From Psychromonas algarum (GTDB lineage Bacteria; Pseudomonadota; Gammaproteobacteria; Enterobacterales; Psychromonadaceae), in NCBI RefSeq assembly GCF_004376845.1, contig NZ_SNUW01000004.1:62001-126000 (forward strand): a stretch of 64,000 nt of DNA. Reading direction: 5' to 3'. The notes under the pieces are model-generated. The model saw only the letters and a list, made by a program, of their open reading frames with translations. It searched no databases and was not told where the DNA came from. Every line of letters begins with the position of its first letter. Positions within the stretch are counted from its first letter, which is position 1. This document shows positions 38,216 through 48,343 of this stretch, one piece after another. Made by a program: the position numbers and the translations under genes.

Positions 38216-39031
38216 ATGACACCTTTTATCTGCCCTCTTTGCCAAACTGTATTTAATAAAGTTAACAACACTCAAGTATGTAAAAATAACCATCATTTTG
38301 ATGTTGCCAAAGAAAACTACTTAAATTTATTACCCGTCCAGGCTAAAAGCTCAAAAAATCCAGGCGACAATAAAGAGATGATGATTGCAAGACGTGCATT
38401 TTTAAATACTGGTGGTTATTTACCTCTAGCAGAAAAAGTCGCAGAGATCAGCGAAAAATATCTCGTTAATATTGAACAAGCACAGGTATTAGACTTAGGT
38501 TGCGGCGAAGGTTATTACACGCAACTCATCAATCAGCGATTAAAAAAACATCGAACATGTGGGGTAGATATATCAAAAGTAGCGATTCGATATGCGGCAA
38601 AACGTTATCAAGATATCGACTTTTGCGTAGCAAGTGCGTATCAGGTACCGCTAGCAGATGAGAGTATTGACTTAATAATACGCATTTATGCACCATCAAA
38701 AGCAGAAGAATTGATACGATTAATTAAAAAAAATGGTTATTTAATTACAGTTACACCGGCACCACGTCATTTATATCAATTACGAGAAGTCATTTATGAG
38801 AATGTAAATGCTCATGCAGAAGAAAATGAAGCGGTACAAGGTTTCAGTAAATTAGAACAAATGAACTTAAATTATAAACTCAACATTGATGATAAAGAGC
38901 AATTACAAAACTTGATAAATATGACTCCGTTTGCATGGAAGTTTACTCCAGAAAAACTGACTAAATTGTTGAATCAATCTTTCTGGGATATAGAATGTGA
39001 TTTTAATATTGAGATATTTAAAAAGAATTAA
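38216..39031 (+). CDS. rlmA: 23S rRNA (guanine(745)-N1)-methyltransferase RlmA
   Basis: Methyltransferase of 271 residues. N-terminal zinc finger ICPLCQTVF...QVCKNNHHFD (about residues 4-26), the segment AKENYLNLLP, SAM-binding motif LDLGCGEGYYTQLI (about residue 93) and the late TPFAWKF. Members methylate N1 of guanine 745 in helix 35 of 23S rRNA. The stop overlaps the convergent yfbV stop by four bases, so no terminator fits between them. Confidence 0.9.
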   Translation: MTPFICPLCQTVFNKVNNTQVCKNNHHFDVAKENYLNLLPVQAKSSKNPGDNKEMMIARRAFLNTGGYLPLAEKVAEISEKYLVNIEQAQVLDLGCGEGYYTQLINQRLKKHRTCGVDISKVAIRYAAKRYQDIDFCVASAYQVPLADESIDLIIRIYAPSKAEELIRLIKKNGYLITVTPAPRHLYQLREVIYENVNAHAEENEAVQGFSKLEQMNLNYKLNIDDKEQLQNLINMTPFAWKFTPEKLTKLLNQSFWDIECDFNIEIFKKN

Positions 39032-39471
39032 ATCAATTCATTATTATATAAAAAGTTATCCCCCCCCTTCTTAAAACCTTTATTTAATAACTTTGCTAAG
39101 TCAATAAATCGAGGTTTATCATTCATCACTTGTTGACGTAGTTTATCTCCATTCAGAGCTTCGCTAATCTCCACATACCAATTAAATAGCGCAGGAGACA
39201 AGATCTGCTGCGATCTTTTACCTAACCATAAAAGACAATGAACAGGCAATCCGATCAAAAATAAAATAAATGTCGCGGTACTTGGCCAAGAAAAATAAGC
39301 GGGAAAAAGAATATAAAGTGATGCGACAAGCACAATAAACAAAGGAAATAGTTTGATAAGTAATTGCGTGTAACAAACCATTTTACTATCAATAAATAAA
39401 GAATATAGGCAATTTTGTTTTGGCCATATTTTTAAATATGCATCACCTTTTTTTAATAGCTCAAAAAACAT
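39028..39471 (-). CDS. yfbV: YfbV family (UPF0208) membrane protein
   Basis: Inner-membrane protein of 147 residues with two membrane segments (about 39-60 and 65-85). Start MFFELLKKGDAYLKIWP is characteristic of YfbV, and in E. coli this gene sits divergent from ackA as here. Loss of E. coli YfbV affects insulation of the Ter macrodomain, as I recall; the mechanism is unclear. Codons near the C-terminus contain a run of eight G (39060-39067 as C on the plus strand), unusual in this AT-rich genome. Confidence 0.87.
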   Translation of the reverse strand: MFFELLKKGDAYLKIWPKQNCLYSLFIDSKMVCYTQLLIKLFPLFIVLVASLYILFPAYFSWPSTATFILFLIGLPVHCLLWLGKRSQQILSPALFNWYVEISEALNGDKLRQQVMNDKPRFIDLAKLLNKGFKKGGDNFLYNNELI

Positions 39472-39644
39472 AAATTTAGGAGTCCTCTTTAAAATTAAAG
39501 AATCACAATACTGTAATAATGTTCTACAATAATATAAATAATTAGTAACTATAAATGTTTACACTAAACTTGATTTCAAATAATTTTTCTCAAATTCTTA
39601 TTTGTAATTTTATTACATAAGCGTAATATTAAACTATAGCTTAA

Positions 39645-39690
39645 TGTGAGCAATGTCACCAAATGCTAAGTATCGATTAAGTTATATAAT
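39645..39690 (+). promoter_or_regulatory. ackA promoter with CRP-like site
   Basis: TGTGAGCAATGTCACC (39645-39660) matches CRP consensus TGTGA-N6-TCACA except for the last base. A perfect TATAAT lies at 39685-39690, predicting a start near 39695-39697; the site centre is then about 42-44 bases upstream, close to class II geometry. FNR half-sites are not matched. Confidence 0.6.
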
Positions 39691-39764
39691 TATTATACCC
39701 TAACGAGATATCAAACTCTCCATTTGATATTTTAAGCTTATTTTTTTACTGACTGGAATCTTTC

Positions 39765-40964
39765 ATGAGCAATAAATTAGTCCTTGTACTCAACTGTGGT
39801 AGTTCTTCTCTTAAATTCGCTGTAATCAATGCAACAGATGGTAATGAAATCATCAGTGGCTTGGCGGAATGTTTTAACCTTCCTGATGCACGCATCAAAT
39901 GGAAATTTGATGGAAAAAAAGAATCAACAAATCTTCCAGAAAACAGTGCTCACTCTGCAGCAATTAGTTTTATTGTTGAAGATATCATCAAAAAAATTGA
40001 TGGTCTTGAAGCACAGTTTATTGCAGTTGGACATCGTGTCGTTCATGGTGGTGAAAAATTCACAAAATCTGTAATCATTGATAAAGACGTGCTTGAAGGT
40101 ATTGAAGCATGTGCATCATTAGCACCATTGCATAACCCAGCTGCAATCATGGGTATCAAAGCTGCACAAGCTGCTTTCCCATCTTTACCGCAAACAGCTG
40201 TATTTGATACTGCTTTCCATCAAACAATGCCTGCTAAAGCATTTATGTATGCAATCCCAACTAATCTATACAAAGAAAAAGCAGTACGTCGCTACGGTAT
40301 GCACGGAACAAGTCATTTATATGTAAGCCGTGAAGCAGCTAAAGTATTAAATCAACCAATCAACGAAACTAATGTTATCACTGCTCACCTTGGTAATGGT
40401 GGTTCTATTACTGCTGTTAAAAATGGCGAAAGTATTGATACAAGTATGGGCCTAACGCCTCTTGAAGGTTTAGTAATGGGTACACGTTGTGGTGACCTTG
40501 ACCCAAGTATTATCGAACACCTTGTAAGTCGTGAAGGTTACACGCTAAGTGGTGTAATGGATATGTTACAAAAACAAAGTGGTTTATTAGGTCTTTCAGG
40601 TATTTCAAGTGACTTACGTGAAGTGATTGGTAACTACGAAAAAGGCCATGAAGGCGCAATCTTAGCAGTAGACGTTTTCTGTTACCGTCTAGCTAAATAC
40701 ATCGCAGCTTACTCAGTACCACTAGGTCGCATTGATGCAATCGTATTCACTGGTGGTATCGGTGAAAACTCTGCATTTATTCGTGAAAAAGTACTTAGCA
40801 GCTTAACTATCTTTGGTTACAAAGTAGATGCAGATAAAAACCAAGTAGCGACATTAGGCGAATCAGGCATTATTACTGAAGAAAACAGCCCTATCGCAAT
40901 GGTTATTGCAACTAACGAAGAATGGGTTATCGCACAAGATTCTGCTGAACTTGTTTCAGCTTAA
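39765..40964 (+). CDS. ackA: Acetate kinase AckA
   Basis: Converts acetyl phosphate and ADP to acetate and ATP. The 399 residues show [13 protein letters not shown] (N-terminal phosphate site), [10 protein letters not shown] (catalytic Arg region), [11 protein letters not shown] (catalytic Asp), [42 protein letters not shown], and [18 protein letters not shown] about seven bases before ATG. With pta it forms the acetyl-CoA to acetate branch; a terminator-like hairpin separates the two genes. Confidence 0.98.
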   Translation: MSNKLVLVLNCGSSSLKFAVINATDGNEIISGLAECFNLPDARIKWKFDGKKESTNLPENSAHSAAISFIVEDIIKKIDGLEAQFIAVGHRVVHGGEKFTKSVIIDKDVLEGIEACASLAPLHNPAAIMGIKAAQAAFPSLPQTAVFDTAFHQTMPAKAFMYAIPTNLYKEKAVRRYGMHGTSHLYVSREAAKVLNQPINETNVITAHLGNGGSITAVKNGESIDTSMGLTPLEGLVMGTRCGDLDPSIIEHLVSREGYTLSGVMDMLQKQSGLLGLSGISSDLREVIGNYEKGHEGAILAVDVFCYRLAKYIAAYSVPLGRIDAIVFTGGIGENSAFIREKVLSSLTIFGYKVDADKNQVATLGESGIITEENSPIAMVIATNEEWVIAQDSAELVSA

Positions 40965-40978
40965 TTTAAACTAATTTC

Positions 40979-41005
40979 AAAGGGAGTAATTACTCCCTTT
41001 TTTTG
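40979..41005 (+). terminator. Attenuator-like hairpin between ackA and pta
   Basis: Self-complementary AAAGGGAGTAA / TTACTCCCTTT (40979-40989 with 40990-41000) followed by T-run, only 21 bases before the pta ATG. It should end part of the transcripts, leaving more ackA than pta mRNA, or pta must have its own promoter. Confidence 0.8.
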
Positions 41006-41025
41006 ATCTATTAAAAGGAATAGTC

Positions 41026-43188
41026 ATGGCTCGTACAATAATGTTGATCCCTATTGGTTCTGGTGTTGGCGTAACTTCTGTAAGTCTTGGAATGGTTCGC
41101 GCAATGGAACGTCAAGGTGTAGCAGTTAACTTTTTCAAACCTATTGCTCAACCTCGTAAAGGTGATACAGGCGTAGAACGTTCAACAGCAACAATTCGTA
41201 ATTCAACTAATATCCTTCCGCCTGAACCTTTCACAATGAAATATGCTGAGAATCTAATTTCATTAGGAAATACTTCTGATCTACTTGAAAGTATCGTAGA
41301 GCGTTTCCGCGAAGATACTAAAGAAAGTGATGTGATCATTGTTGAAGGTTTAGTACCAAATGACAAACACCAATTTGCTAATAGCGTTAACTACAGTATT
41401 GCAAAAGCATTAGGTGCAGATATGGTATTCGTTGCTCATCCAGGTAACGACAGTTCTCAACAACTTAAAGAACGTATCGATATTGCTATCTCTACTTTCG
41501 GCGGTAAAGATAACAAAAGTATTGCTGGTTGTATCATCAACAAAGTAGGCGCGCCTATTGATGAAAACGAAAAAAGTGGTGCAGATCTAAGTGAAATGTT
41601 TGATATTCCAGTTGCTAACAGTAATAGCAATCTTGAAGTATTACAAATGTTCAGCAAAAGCCCATTACCAATCCTAGGCTGTATTCCTTGGAGCGCAGAT
41701 TTAATTGCTCCTCGCGTTAAAGATTTAGCAGTACATCTAGAAGCAAAAATACTAAACAAAGGCGATTTAGAAAATCGTCGTCTACATTCTGTTACTTTCT
41801 GTGCACGTTCAATTCCAAATATGGTTGAACACTTTAAAGCAGGTTCGATGTTAGTAACATCTGGCGACCGTAGTGATGTAATCATCGCAACTTGTTTAGC
41901 TGTGATGAACGGCATGAAAATTGGTTGTTTATTACTAACTGGCGATTACATGCCAGAAGAAGAAGTACTAAAACTTTGTCAAAGTGCAATGGATGCTGGT
42001 TTACCAATCCTATTGATCAAAAGCAACACATGGCAAACAGCACAACGTTTACAAAACTTCAACATGGAAATCCCTGTTGATGATTTAGAGCGTATTGAAA
42101 AAGTACAAGAGTACATCGCGAGTCATATTGATAAGCATTGGTTAGAAACGTTAACTGAAGATTCTTCTTTATCTCGTCGTTTATCTCCACCAGCATTCCG
42201 TTATCATTTAACAGAGCTTGCTCGTAAGATAAACCAACGTATCGTACTTCCTGAAGGCGAAGAACCTCGTACAATTCAAGCTGCTGTTATTTGTGCTGAA
42301 CGTGGAATTGCAACACCTGTTTTATTAGGTAACCCTGATGAGATTCAACGTGTAGCAACTCAACAAGGTATTACAATCCCTGATGAAGTAGAGATTGTTA
42401 ATCCTGTTGATGTGATTGAACGCTACGTTGCACCTATGGTTGAACTGCGTAAAGCAAAAGGTTTAACTGAAGTTGTTGCCCGTGAGCAATTACAAGATAC
42501 AGTTGTACTAGGTACAATGATGTTAGCTGAAAATGAAGTAGCAGGCCTTGTTTCTGGTGCTGTTCATACAACAGCTAATACTATCCGCCCTGCAATGCAG
42601 TTAATTAAAACAGCACCAGGTGCTAACATAATTTCTTCAATCTTCTTTATGTTATTACCAGATCAAGTATTAGTTTATGGTGACTGTGCAATCAATCCAG
42701 ATCCAACAGCAGAACAACTTGCTGATATCGCAATTCAATCTGCTGATTCAGCAATTGCATTTGGTATCGACCCTAAAGTTGCAATGATCAGTTACTCTAC
42801 AGGTAACTCTGGTGCAGGTAGTGATGTAGAGAAAGTTCGTGAAGCAACTAAAATTGCTCAAGAACGTCGTCCAGACCTATTAATTGATGGTCCTCTACAA
42901 TACGATGCCGCTGTTATGGAAAATGTTGCTAAGAGTAAAGCACCAGATTCTAAAGTTGCAGGTCAAGCAACTGTATTTATCTTCCCAGACTTAAATACAG
43001 GTAATACAACGTACAAAGCTGTACAACGTAGTGCTGACTTAATCAGTATCGGTCCAATGCTTCAAGGTGTACGTAAGCCAGTAAATGACTTGTCACGTGG
43101 TGCATTAGTTGACGATATCGTTTACACAATCGCATTAACAGCGATTCAAGCAACACAAGCTCAAGAAAGAGATGCATTAAACGGCTAA
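41026..43188 (+). CDS. pta: Phosphate acetyltransferase Pta, long form
   Basis: Converts acetyl-CoA and phosphate to acetyl phosphate and CoA. At 720 residues it is the long form: N-terminal P-loop-like domain (about 1-225: [17 protein letters not shown]), DRTGG-type regulatory domain (about 225-350), and C-terminal catalytic PTA domain (about 390-715) with [35 protein letters not shown] and [15 protein letters not shown] nine bases before ATG. Long Pta is regulated by pyruvate and NADH in E. coli, which fits the fermentative setting. Confidence 0.97.
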   Translation: MARTIMLIPIGSGVGVTSVSLGMVRAMERQGVAVNFFKPIAQPRKGDTGVERSTATIRNSTNILPPEPFTMKYAENLISLGNTSDLLESIVERFREDTKESDVIIVEGLVPNDKHQFANSVNYSIAKALGADMVFVAHPGNDSSQQLKERIDIAISTFGGKDNKSIAGCIINKVGAPIDENEKSGADLSEMFDIPVANSNSNLEVLQMFSKSPLPILGCIPWSADLIAPRVKDLAVHLEAKILNKGDLENRRLHSVTFCARSIPNMVEHFKAGSMLVTSGDRSDVIIATCLAVMNGMKIGCLLLTGDYMPEEEVLKLCQSAMDAGLPILLIKSNTWQTAQRLQNFNMEIPVDDLERIEKVQEYIASHIDKHWLETLTEDSSLSRRLSPPAFRYHLTELARKINQRIVLPEGEEPRTIQAAVICAERGIATPVLLGNPDEIQRVATQQGITIPDEVEIVNPVDVIERYVAPMVELRKAKGLTEVVAREQLQDTVVLGTMMLAENEVAGLVSGAVHTTANTIRPAMQLIKTAPGANIISSIFFMLLPDQVLVYGDCAINPDPTAEQLADIAIQSADSAIAFGIDPKVAMISYSTGNSGAGSDVEKVREATKIAQERRPDLLIDGPLQYDAAVMENVAKSKAPDSKVAGQATVFIFPDLNTGNTTYKAVQRSADLISIGPMLQGVRKPVNDLSRGALVDDIVYTIALTAIQATQAQERDALNG

Positions 43189-43201
43189 TTTCATTGTAAA
43201 T

Positions 43202-43241
43202 AAAAAAGCCCTGTTTAACGAAAGTTAAACAGGGCTTTTTT
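43202..43241. terminator. Bidirectional terminator after pta
   Basis: Perfect 18-base stem AAAAAAGCCCTGTTTAAC / GTTAAACAGGGCTTTTTT with a GAAA loop, between pta and the convergent methyltransferase gene. Confidence 0.93.
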
Positions 43242-43272
43242 GTAGCTAACGATTAATTAATATTAGCTTTTA

Positions 43273-44226
43273 TTATACTTCAGACAACTCTACCAAAACA
43301 CATTTCAACCCTTTATCAACGTCAACATTTGTAAACTCACTTGGTGGTGCAATAGTGCGTAGAATTTTAGCTTGTGGACAATGTTCAGCTAAAGCATCAG
43401 AGATAAATTGAAAATCAAGATCAGGACTATTTAAACATAATAAAGCCTGCCCACCAGGATTTAATAGTTCCGGAAGACGACGCATAATTTTAGGATAATC
43501 TCGTTTAATATTAACACTGCCTTTTTGTAAAGAAGGCGGATCGGCAATGATAATGTCATAAGGTCCTAGACGTTTTACTTTACCCCATGACTTAAAAAGG
43601 TCATGTCCAAGGTATTTTACTTTTGCTAAATCGTGCCCATTTATTCTATGGTTATCACGCCCCACAGCAAGAGCGGCTTTACTCATATCCAAATTTACAA
43701 CCTGCTCAGCTCCACCGGCAATCGCGGCAGCAGAGAAAGCACAGGTATAGGAAAATAGGTTTAATACTCGTTTGTTTTTACTATTTTCTCTTAACCAAGC
43801 ACGACCATTTTTCATATCTAAAAAAATACCGTAGTTTTGATTTTTTCCTAGACTAATTTTATAAGCTAAGCCATTTTCACAAGCAATATAATCATGTAAC
43901 GGCTCGCCATATAAAAGCTCTGTTGGAGCAAGATCTCGACAACGAAATTGCACCTGAATGCTTTCAACCTTAAAACCTCTTTGTGTCATTTCATTTAATA
44001 GAAATTCACTTAAATTAGCTAACCATTCGGCATTTTCTTCTTTATAAAGAATGATCAAAATAACAGGAGACAACCAATCTATATTGATATGCTGATATTC
44101 TTGATAATAGAAACCACGACCATGAAATAATCGGTACATTTCCTTATTTTGACTAAATTCATCGTCTTCAGATTTATCTGTCAGATTGTTAGGGAAGTGC
44201 ATTTTTTCTAATAGATCTGTAAACAT
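43273..44226 (-). CDS. Class I SAM-dependent methyltransferase, RlmI/RlmK-like
   Basis: Protein of 317 residues with a Rossmann SAM domain: RVLNLFSYTCAFSAAAIAGGA (motif I, about 160-180), NLDMSKAAL (motif II), and DIIIADPPSLQKG (motif IV, DPPS). This set resembles the catalytic domains of the rRNA methyltransferases RlmI and RlmK (YccW/YcbY). No PUA or THUMP RNA-binding domain is apparent in the N-terminal 130 residues, so target and exact identity are open. Its ATG follows the stop of the upstream AI-2E-type gene by one base, so the two are co-expressed. Confidence 0.8.
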   Translation of the reverse strand: MFTDLLEKMHFPNNLTDKSEDDEFSQNKEMYRLFHGRGFYYQEYQHINIDWLSPVILIILYKEENAEWLANLSEFLLNEMTQRGFKVESIQVQFRCRDLAPTELLYGEPLHDYIACENGLAYKISLGKNQNYGIFLDMKNGRAWLRENSKNKRVLNLFSYTCAFSAAAIAGGAEQVVNLDMSKAALAVGRDNHRINGHDLAKVKYLGHDLFKSWGKVKRLGPYDIIIADPPSLQKGSVNIKRDYPKIMRRLPELLNPGGQALLCLNSPDLDFQFISDALAEHCPQAKILRTIAPPSEFTNVDVDKGLKCVLVELSEV

Positions 44227-44227
44227 A

Positions 44228-45340
44228 TTATTTTTCTTCTTGAGGAGTTACTTCATCTGCATCAGATGTTGTTTGAGAGTCTTCTTGTTGTTTTAAATTT
44301 TGCTCTTCAAATAGCTTAACTTCTTCATCTGAACTTAATAAGATAGCAAACCAGCGTCCGCCTTCACTATTTTCCAATGCAATTTTTAAAATCATCGTTA
44401 AGGGTACAGACAATAACATACCCACCATACCTAATAGCCACCCCCAAAATATTAATGATAAGAACACCACCAAGGTAGATAAACCTAAGCTACGCCCCAT
44501 GAAACGAGGCTCAACAAAATTCCCCATCACCATATTAACCCCTACAAACAAACCAATAACAACCGAAGCATAACCAGCTCCCAATTGTAAAAACGTCAAA
44601 ATAACAGCAGGAACTGCGGCAATAATTGAACCTATGTTAGGTATGTAATTAAGTAAAAAAGCTAATAACGCCCATAACACATAAAACTGAACACCTAAAA
44701 CCCATAAAACAAAACCAATAATGAAACCTGTCGCTAGACTGATTAATGTTTTAATCGCCATATACTGATTAACCATTGTTAAAAAGTATCCTAGTTTTTG
44801 CTTTGTTTTAGCTGAATCATCAAAAGATATTTGTAATTTTTTTGCAAACACTTTTCCTTCAGACAACATAAAAACAACGGTTAATAACAATAGGAACACA
44901 TTCCCTAAGACACTACTAAAGCCCGTTAATGTTGTCGTTACTAAATTCATAACTTTGGCGGGGTCAAAATAAGAACGGACCTCATCCATTGAAAGTACCA
45001 AATCATGTTTTGCAAGCCATGCAACTAACCAAGTAATTTGCTCTGATAATTGAGCTTCGTAAGTTGGTATTGCTTGTGTGAAATTATTTACAGCAGCACC
45101 GATAACCCCACCTAAAACAATAAATAATGAGAATATGGTAAAGATAACAACAGCGATAGCGATACCACGAGGTAGTCTTTTACTCTGCAAATAATTAACA
45201 GCAGGATTACAGATAATGGCCACAAACAAAGACAGTAAAAATGGCACAACAATCGGCGCGGCTATCTTTATTCCAGCCAATGAGATGACTAATGCAGAAA
45301 AGTATAAAATTGTACGCGCAGCAGCGGGTGTATTTCCCAT
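44228..45340 (-). CDS. AI-2E family (PerM/YdiK-like) membrane transporter
   Basis: Inner-membrane protein of 370 residues with about eight membrane segments. The family pattern is clear: APIVVPFLLSLFVAIICNPAVNYL near the start, LGVQFYVLWALLAFLLNYIPNIGSIIAAVPAV (about 215-245), and NFVEPRFMGRSLGLSTLVVFLSLIFWGWLLGMVG. The C-terminal 40 residues are polar and acidic and cytoplasmic. Substrate is unknown; some family members export AI-2, others act as Na/H antiporters. First gene of a two-gene unit with the methyltransferase. Confidence 0.85.
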   Translation of the reverse strand: MGNTPAAARTILYFSALVISLAGIKIAAPIVVPFLLSLFVAIICNPAVNYLQSKRLPRGIAIAVVIFTIFSLFIVLGGVIGAAVNNFTQAIPTYEAQLSEQITWLVAWLAKHDLVLSMDEVRSYFDPAKVMNLVTTTLTGFSSVLGNVFLLLLTVVFMLSEGKVFAKKLQISFDDSAKTKQKLGYFLTMVNQYMAIKTLISLATGFIIGFVLWVLGVQFYVLWALLAFLLNYIPNIGSIIAAVPAVILTFLQLGAGYASVVIGLFVGVNMVMGNFVEPRFMGRSLGLSTLVVFLSLIFWGWLLGMVGMLLSVPLTMILKIALENSEGGRWFAILLSSDEEVKLFEEQNLKQQEDSQTTSDADEVTPQEEK

Positions 45341-45469
45341 ATTGCAATTCCCTTAAATGAGGTTATCTTTCTAAACTAAGTCTTAACGTCGCAGTATAAA
45401 TCATACGCTTCAATTAATGAAAATTAGTTACTCATCTAAATGTGCATTGTAGCGAAGGCAATCAACATG

Positions 45470-45510
45470 ATGATCCTGATCAATACATATAAAAGGCGAA
45501 TTTTTATACT
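45470..45510 (+). promoter_or_regulatory. FNR-dependent promoter of adhE
   Basis: ATGATCCTGATCAA (45470-45483) matches nine of ten conserved positions of the FNR palindrome. A TATACT -10 lies at 45505-45510, predicting a start near 45517, about 40.5 bases from the site centre, the class II distance. Leader of about 90 bases to the adhE ATG. Confidence 0.7.
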
Positions 45511-45606
45511 GGTTATGAAGAGTTAAATTTACCTTTTAAGAATAAAAGTTTTACTCAGTCTGTTTTACTAAAATATTTATAACATTATAAATCTATGGAG
45601 AAACGT

Positions 45607-48231
45607 ATGACAGTAACTAATATTACTGAACTAAATGCAATGGTTGCACGTGTAAAACTAGCGCAAAAAGAGTTCGCAAATTATTCTCAAGTACAAGTAG
45701 ATACTATATTTCGAGCAGCCTCTTTAGCGGCATCAACAGCACGGATTGAACTTGCTAAAATGGCAGCAACAGAATCAGGTATGGGAATTATGGAAGATAA
45801 AGTGATTAAAAATCATTTTGCCTCCGAGTTTATTTATAGCAAGTATAAAGATGAGTTAACCTGTGGAGTCATCGAACGTAACGATGAAGGTGGTACTATC
45901 ACAATCGCAGAACCGGTTGGCATTATCTGTGCAATTATCCCGACAACAAATCCAACATCTACAGCCATTTTTAAGGCTTTAATCTCCCTTAAAACTCGTA
46001 ATGGTTGTATCTTTTCACCCCATCCGCGCGCTAAAAATGCAACCAATTATGCAGCAAAATTAGTATTAGAAGCAGCAGTAAAAGCTGGTGCCCCAAAACA
46101 TATCATCGGTTGGATTGACGAACCTTCAGTCGAGCTTTCAGATAGCTTAATGAAACATGATGATATTAATCTAATACTTGCAACAGGCGGACCAGGCATG
46201 GTTAAAGCCGCTTACTCTTCAGGTAAACCTGCTATTGGCGTTGGTGCAGGTAATACACCTGTTGTTGTTGATGAAACAGCCGATATAAAGCGAGTCGTCT
46301 CCTCAATATTAATGTCTAAAACATTTGATAACGGTGTGGTATGCGCTTCTGAACAAGCCGCCATCGTTGTCGCCTCTATTTATGATGAAGTGAAGGCACG
46401 CTTTGCAAAATATGGCGCAGTCATTTTAAATGACAAAGAAGCCGATAAAGTACGGAAAATATTATTAATTGATGGCACTTTAAACTCAAAAATAGTGGGG
46501 CAATCTGCTCATAAAATTGCGGCATTAGCAGGTGTTAAAGTACCTACATCAACAAAAATATTAATTGGTGAAGGATTAGAAGCTTCATTTGACGATGAGT
46601 TCGCACATGAAAAACTGTCTCCTACATTAGGCTTATTTAAAGCTAAAGATTTTGAAGATGCCGTCCGCCAAGCAAGCATCGTATTAGATATAGGTGGTGT
46701 AGGCCATACCTCAGTACTTTATACAGACCAAGATGCCAATGCAGATCGCATTGCTTACTTTGGTGATAAGATGAAAACGGCTCGAATTTTAATTAACACC
46801 CCTTCTTCTCATGGGGGGATCGGTGATATGTATAACTTTGAACTCGCGCCATCATTAACTTTAGGTTGTGGTTCATGGGGAGGAAATGCAATCTCAGAGA
46901 ATGTAGGTCCAAAACATCTGATCAATAAAAAAATCATTGCTAAGCGAGCTGAAAATATGTTGTGGCATAAACTTCCAAAATCGATCTACTTCCGTCGAGG
47001 TTCATTACCCATTGCAATGGATGACTTAAAAGGAAAAAAACGCGCATTAATCGTCACTGACCGTTTCTTATTTAATAATGGATACATCGATGATCTTCGC
47101 ACAATATTAAAAGAGAAAGGCATGGAAGTTGAGGTTTTCCATGAAGTAGAAGCCGATCCAACCTTAACAGTTGTCAGAGCAGGTGCTAAAGCATGTCATA
47201 ACTATCAACCCGATGTGATTTTAGCGATTGGAGGCGGATCCCCAATGGATGCAGCTAAAATAATGTGGGTATTGTACGAACATCCTGATACTGACTTTGA
47301 AGATTTATCTATGCGCTTTATGGATATCCGCAAACGTATTTACAAATTTCCTAAAATGGGTGAAAAAGCAGAATTAGTTTGTATTACCACAACATCAGGT
47401 ACAGGCTCAGAAGTAACACCTTTTGCTGTCGTTACTGATGATAAAACAGGTCAGAAATATCCATTAGCAGACTATGCCCTTACACCTAATATGGCGGTTA
47501 TTGATGCAAACCTGATCATGGATATGCCTCAATCATTATGTGCTTATGGAGGTTACGATGCAGTCACTCATGCCATGGAAGCTTATGTTTCAGTATTAGC
47601 TACTGAATATACAGATGGCCATGCATTACAAGCGCTTAAATTGCTCAAACAATATTTACCAAGCTCTTATACAAATGGTAAAAAAGATCCTATTGCAAGA
47701 GAGAAAGTACATAATGCTTCAACGATTGCAGGGATGGCATTTGCAAATGCATTCTTAGGTGTTTGTCATTCAATGGCACACAAATTAGGTGCAGAATTTC
47801 ATATTCCGCACGGTTTAGCGAATGCGTTGTTATTAACTAATACCATACGTTATAACGCAACAAATACACCAACGAAACAAACTGCATTTTCACAATATGA
47901 TCGTCCTAAAGCACGCGCACGTTATGCAGAAATTGCCGACCATTTACAACTTGGAGGTAAAAATACAGAGCAAAAGCTGAATAATTTATTAGCTTGGCTA
48001 GATGAACTAAAAATAGCCGTAGATATTCCTCTTTCAATTCAAGCAGCAGGTGTTGATGAAAAAGAATTTATGGAGAAAGTTGATGAATTAGCTGAACATG
48101 CTTTTGATGATCAATGTACAGGAGCAAACCCTCGTTATCCTTTAATCGCAGAATTAAAAGAAGTATTAATTGCCTCTTATTATGGCAATGACTATGTAGA
48201 TATTATGGATATACCTGAAGCCAAAAAATAA
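45607..48231 (+). CDS. adhE: Bifunctional acetaldehyde-CoA/alcohol dehydrogenase AdhE
   Basis: Reduces acetyl-CoA to acetaldehyde and then ethanol, regenerating NAD under anoxia; forms spirosome filaments in E. coli. Of 874 residues, the N-terminal aldehyde dehydrogenase domain (about 1-440) has catalytic Cys in FDNGVVCASEQ; the linker KRAENMLWHKLPKSIYFRRGSL is followed by an iron-dependent alcohol dehydrogenase (about 455-870) with GGGSPMDAAK and HSMAHKLGAEFHIPHG (metal His). ATG 45607 is chosen because GGAGAA lies just upstream; an ATG four codons earlier overlaps that ribosome binding site. An FNR promoter precedes it. Confidence 0.98.
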   Translation: MTVTNITELNAMVARVKLAQKEFANYSQVQVDTIFRAASLAASTARIELAKMAATESGMGIMEDKVIKNHFASEFIYSKYKDELTCGVIERNDEGGTITIAEPVGIICAIIPTTNPTSTAIFKALISLKTRNGCIFSPHPRAKNATNYAAKLVLEAAVKAGAPKHIIGWIDEPSVELSDSLMKHDDINLILATGGPGMVKAAYSSGKPAIGVGAGNTPVVVDETADIKRVVSSILMSKTFDNGVVCASEQAAIVVASIYDEVKARFAKYGAVILNDKEADKVRKILLIDGTLNSKIVGQSAHKIAALAGVKVPTSTKILIGEGLEASFDDEFAHEKLSPTLGLFKAKDFEDAVRQASIVLDIGGVGHTSVLYTDQDANADRIAYFGDKMKTARILINTPSSHGGIGDMYNFELAPSLTLGCGSWGGNAISENVGPKHLINKKIIAKRAENMLWHKLPKSIYFRRGSLPIAMDDLKGKKRALIVTDRFLFNNGYIDDLRTILKEKGMEVEVFHEVEADPTLTVVRAGAKACHNYQPDVILAIGGGSPMDAAKIMWVLYEHPDTDFEDLSMRFMDIRKRIYKFPKMGEKAELVCITTTSGTGSEVTPFAVVTDDKTGQKYPLADYALTPNMAVIDANLIMDMPQSLCAYGGYDAVTHAMEAYVSVLATEYTDGHALQALKLLKQYLPSSYTNGKKDPIAREKVHNASTIAGMAFANAFLGVCHSMAHKLGAEFHIPHGLANALLLTNTIRYNATNTPTKQTAFSQYDRPKARARYAEIADHLQLGGKNTEQKLNNLLAWLDELKIAVDIPLSIQAAGVDEKEFMEKVDELAEHAFDDQCTGANPRYPLIAELKEVLIASYYGNDYVDIMDIPEAKK

Positions 48232-48269
48232 CAGAAATAGCTTTTGTTAAGTAAAGCCAACATATAACT

Positions 48270-48312
48270 GAGCCTCAATAATTAATTTTTTAATGATTGA
48301 GGCTCTTTATTG
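48270..48312 (+). terminator. Rho-independent terminator of adhE
   Basis: Stem GAGCCTCAAT / ATTGAGGCTC (48270-48279 with 48296-48305), loop AT-rich, followed by TTTATT. It lies about 40 bases after the adhE stop. Confidence 0.8.
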
Positions 48313-48343
48313 GTAAGCTTTAAATTTTAAAAGAGTAATAAGG

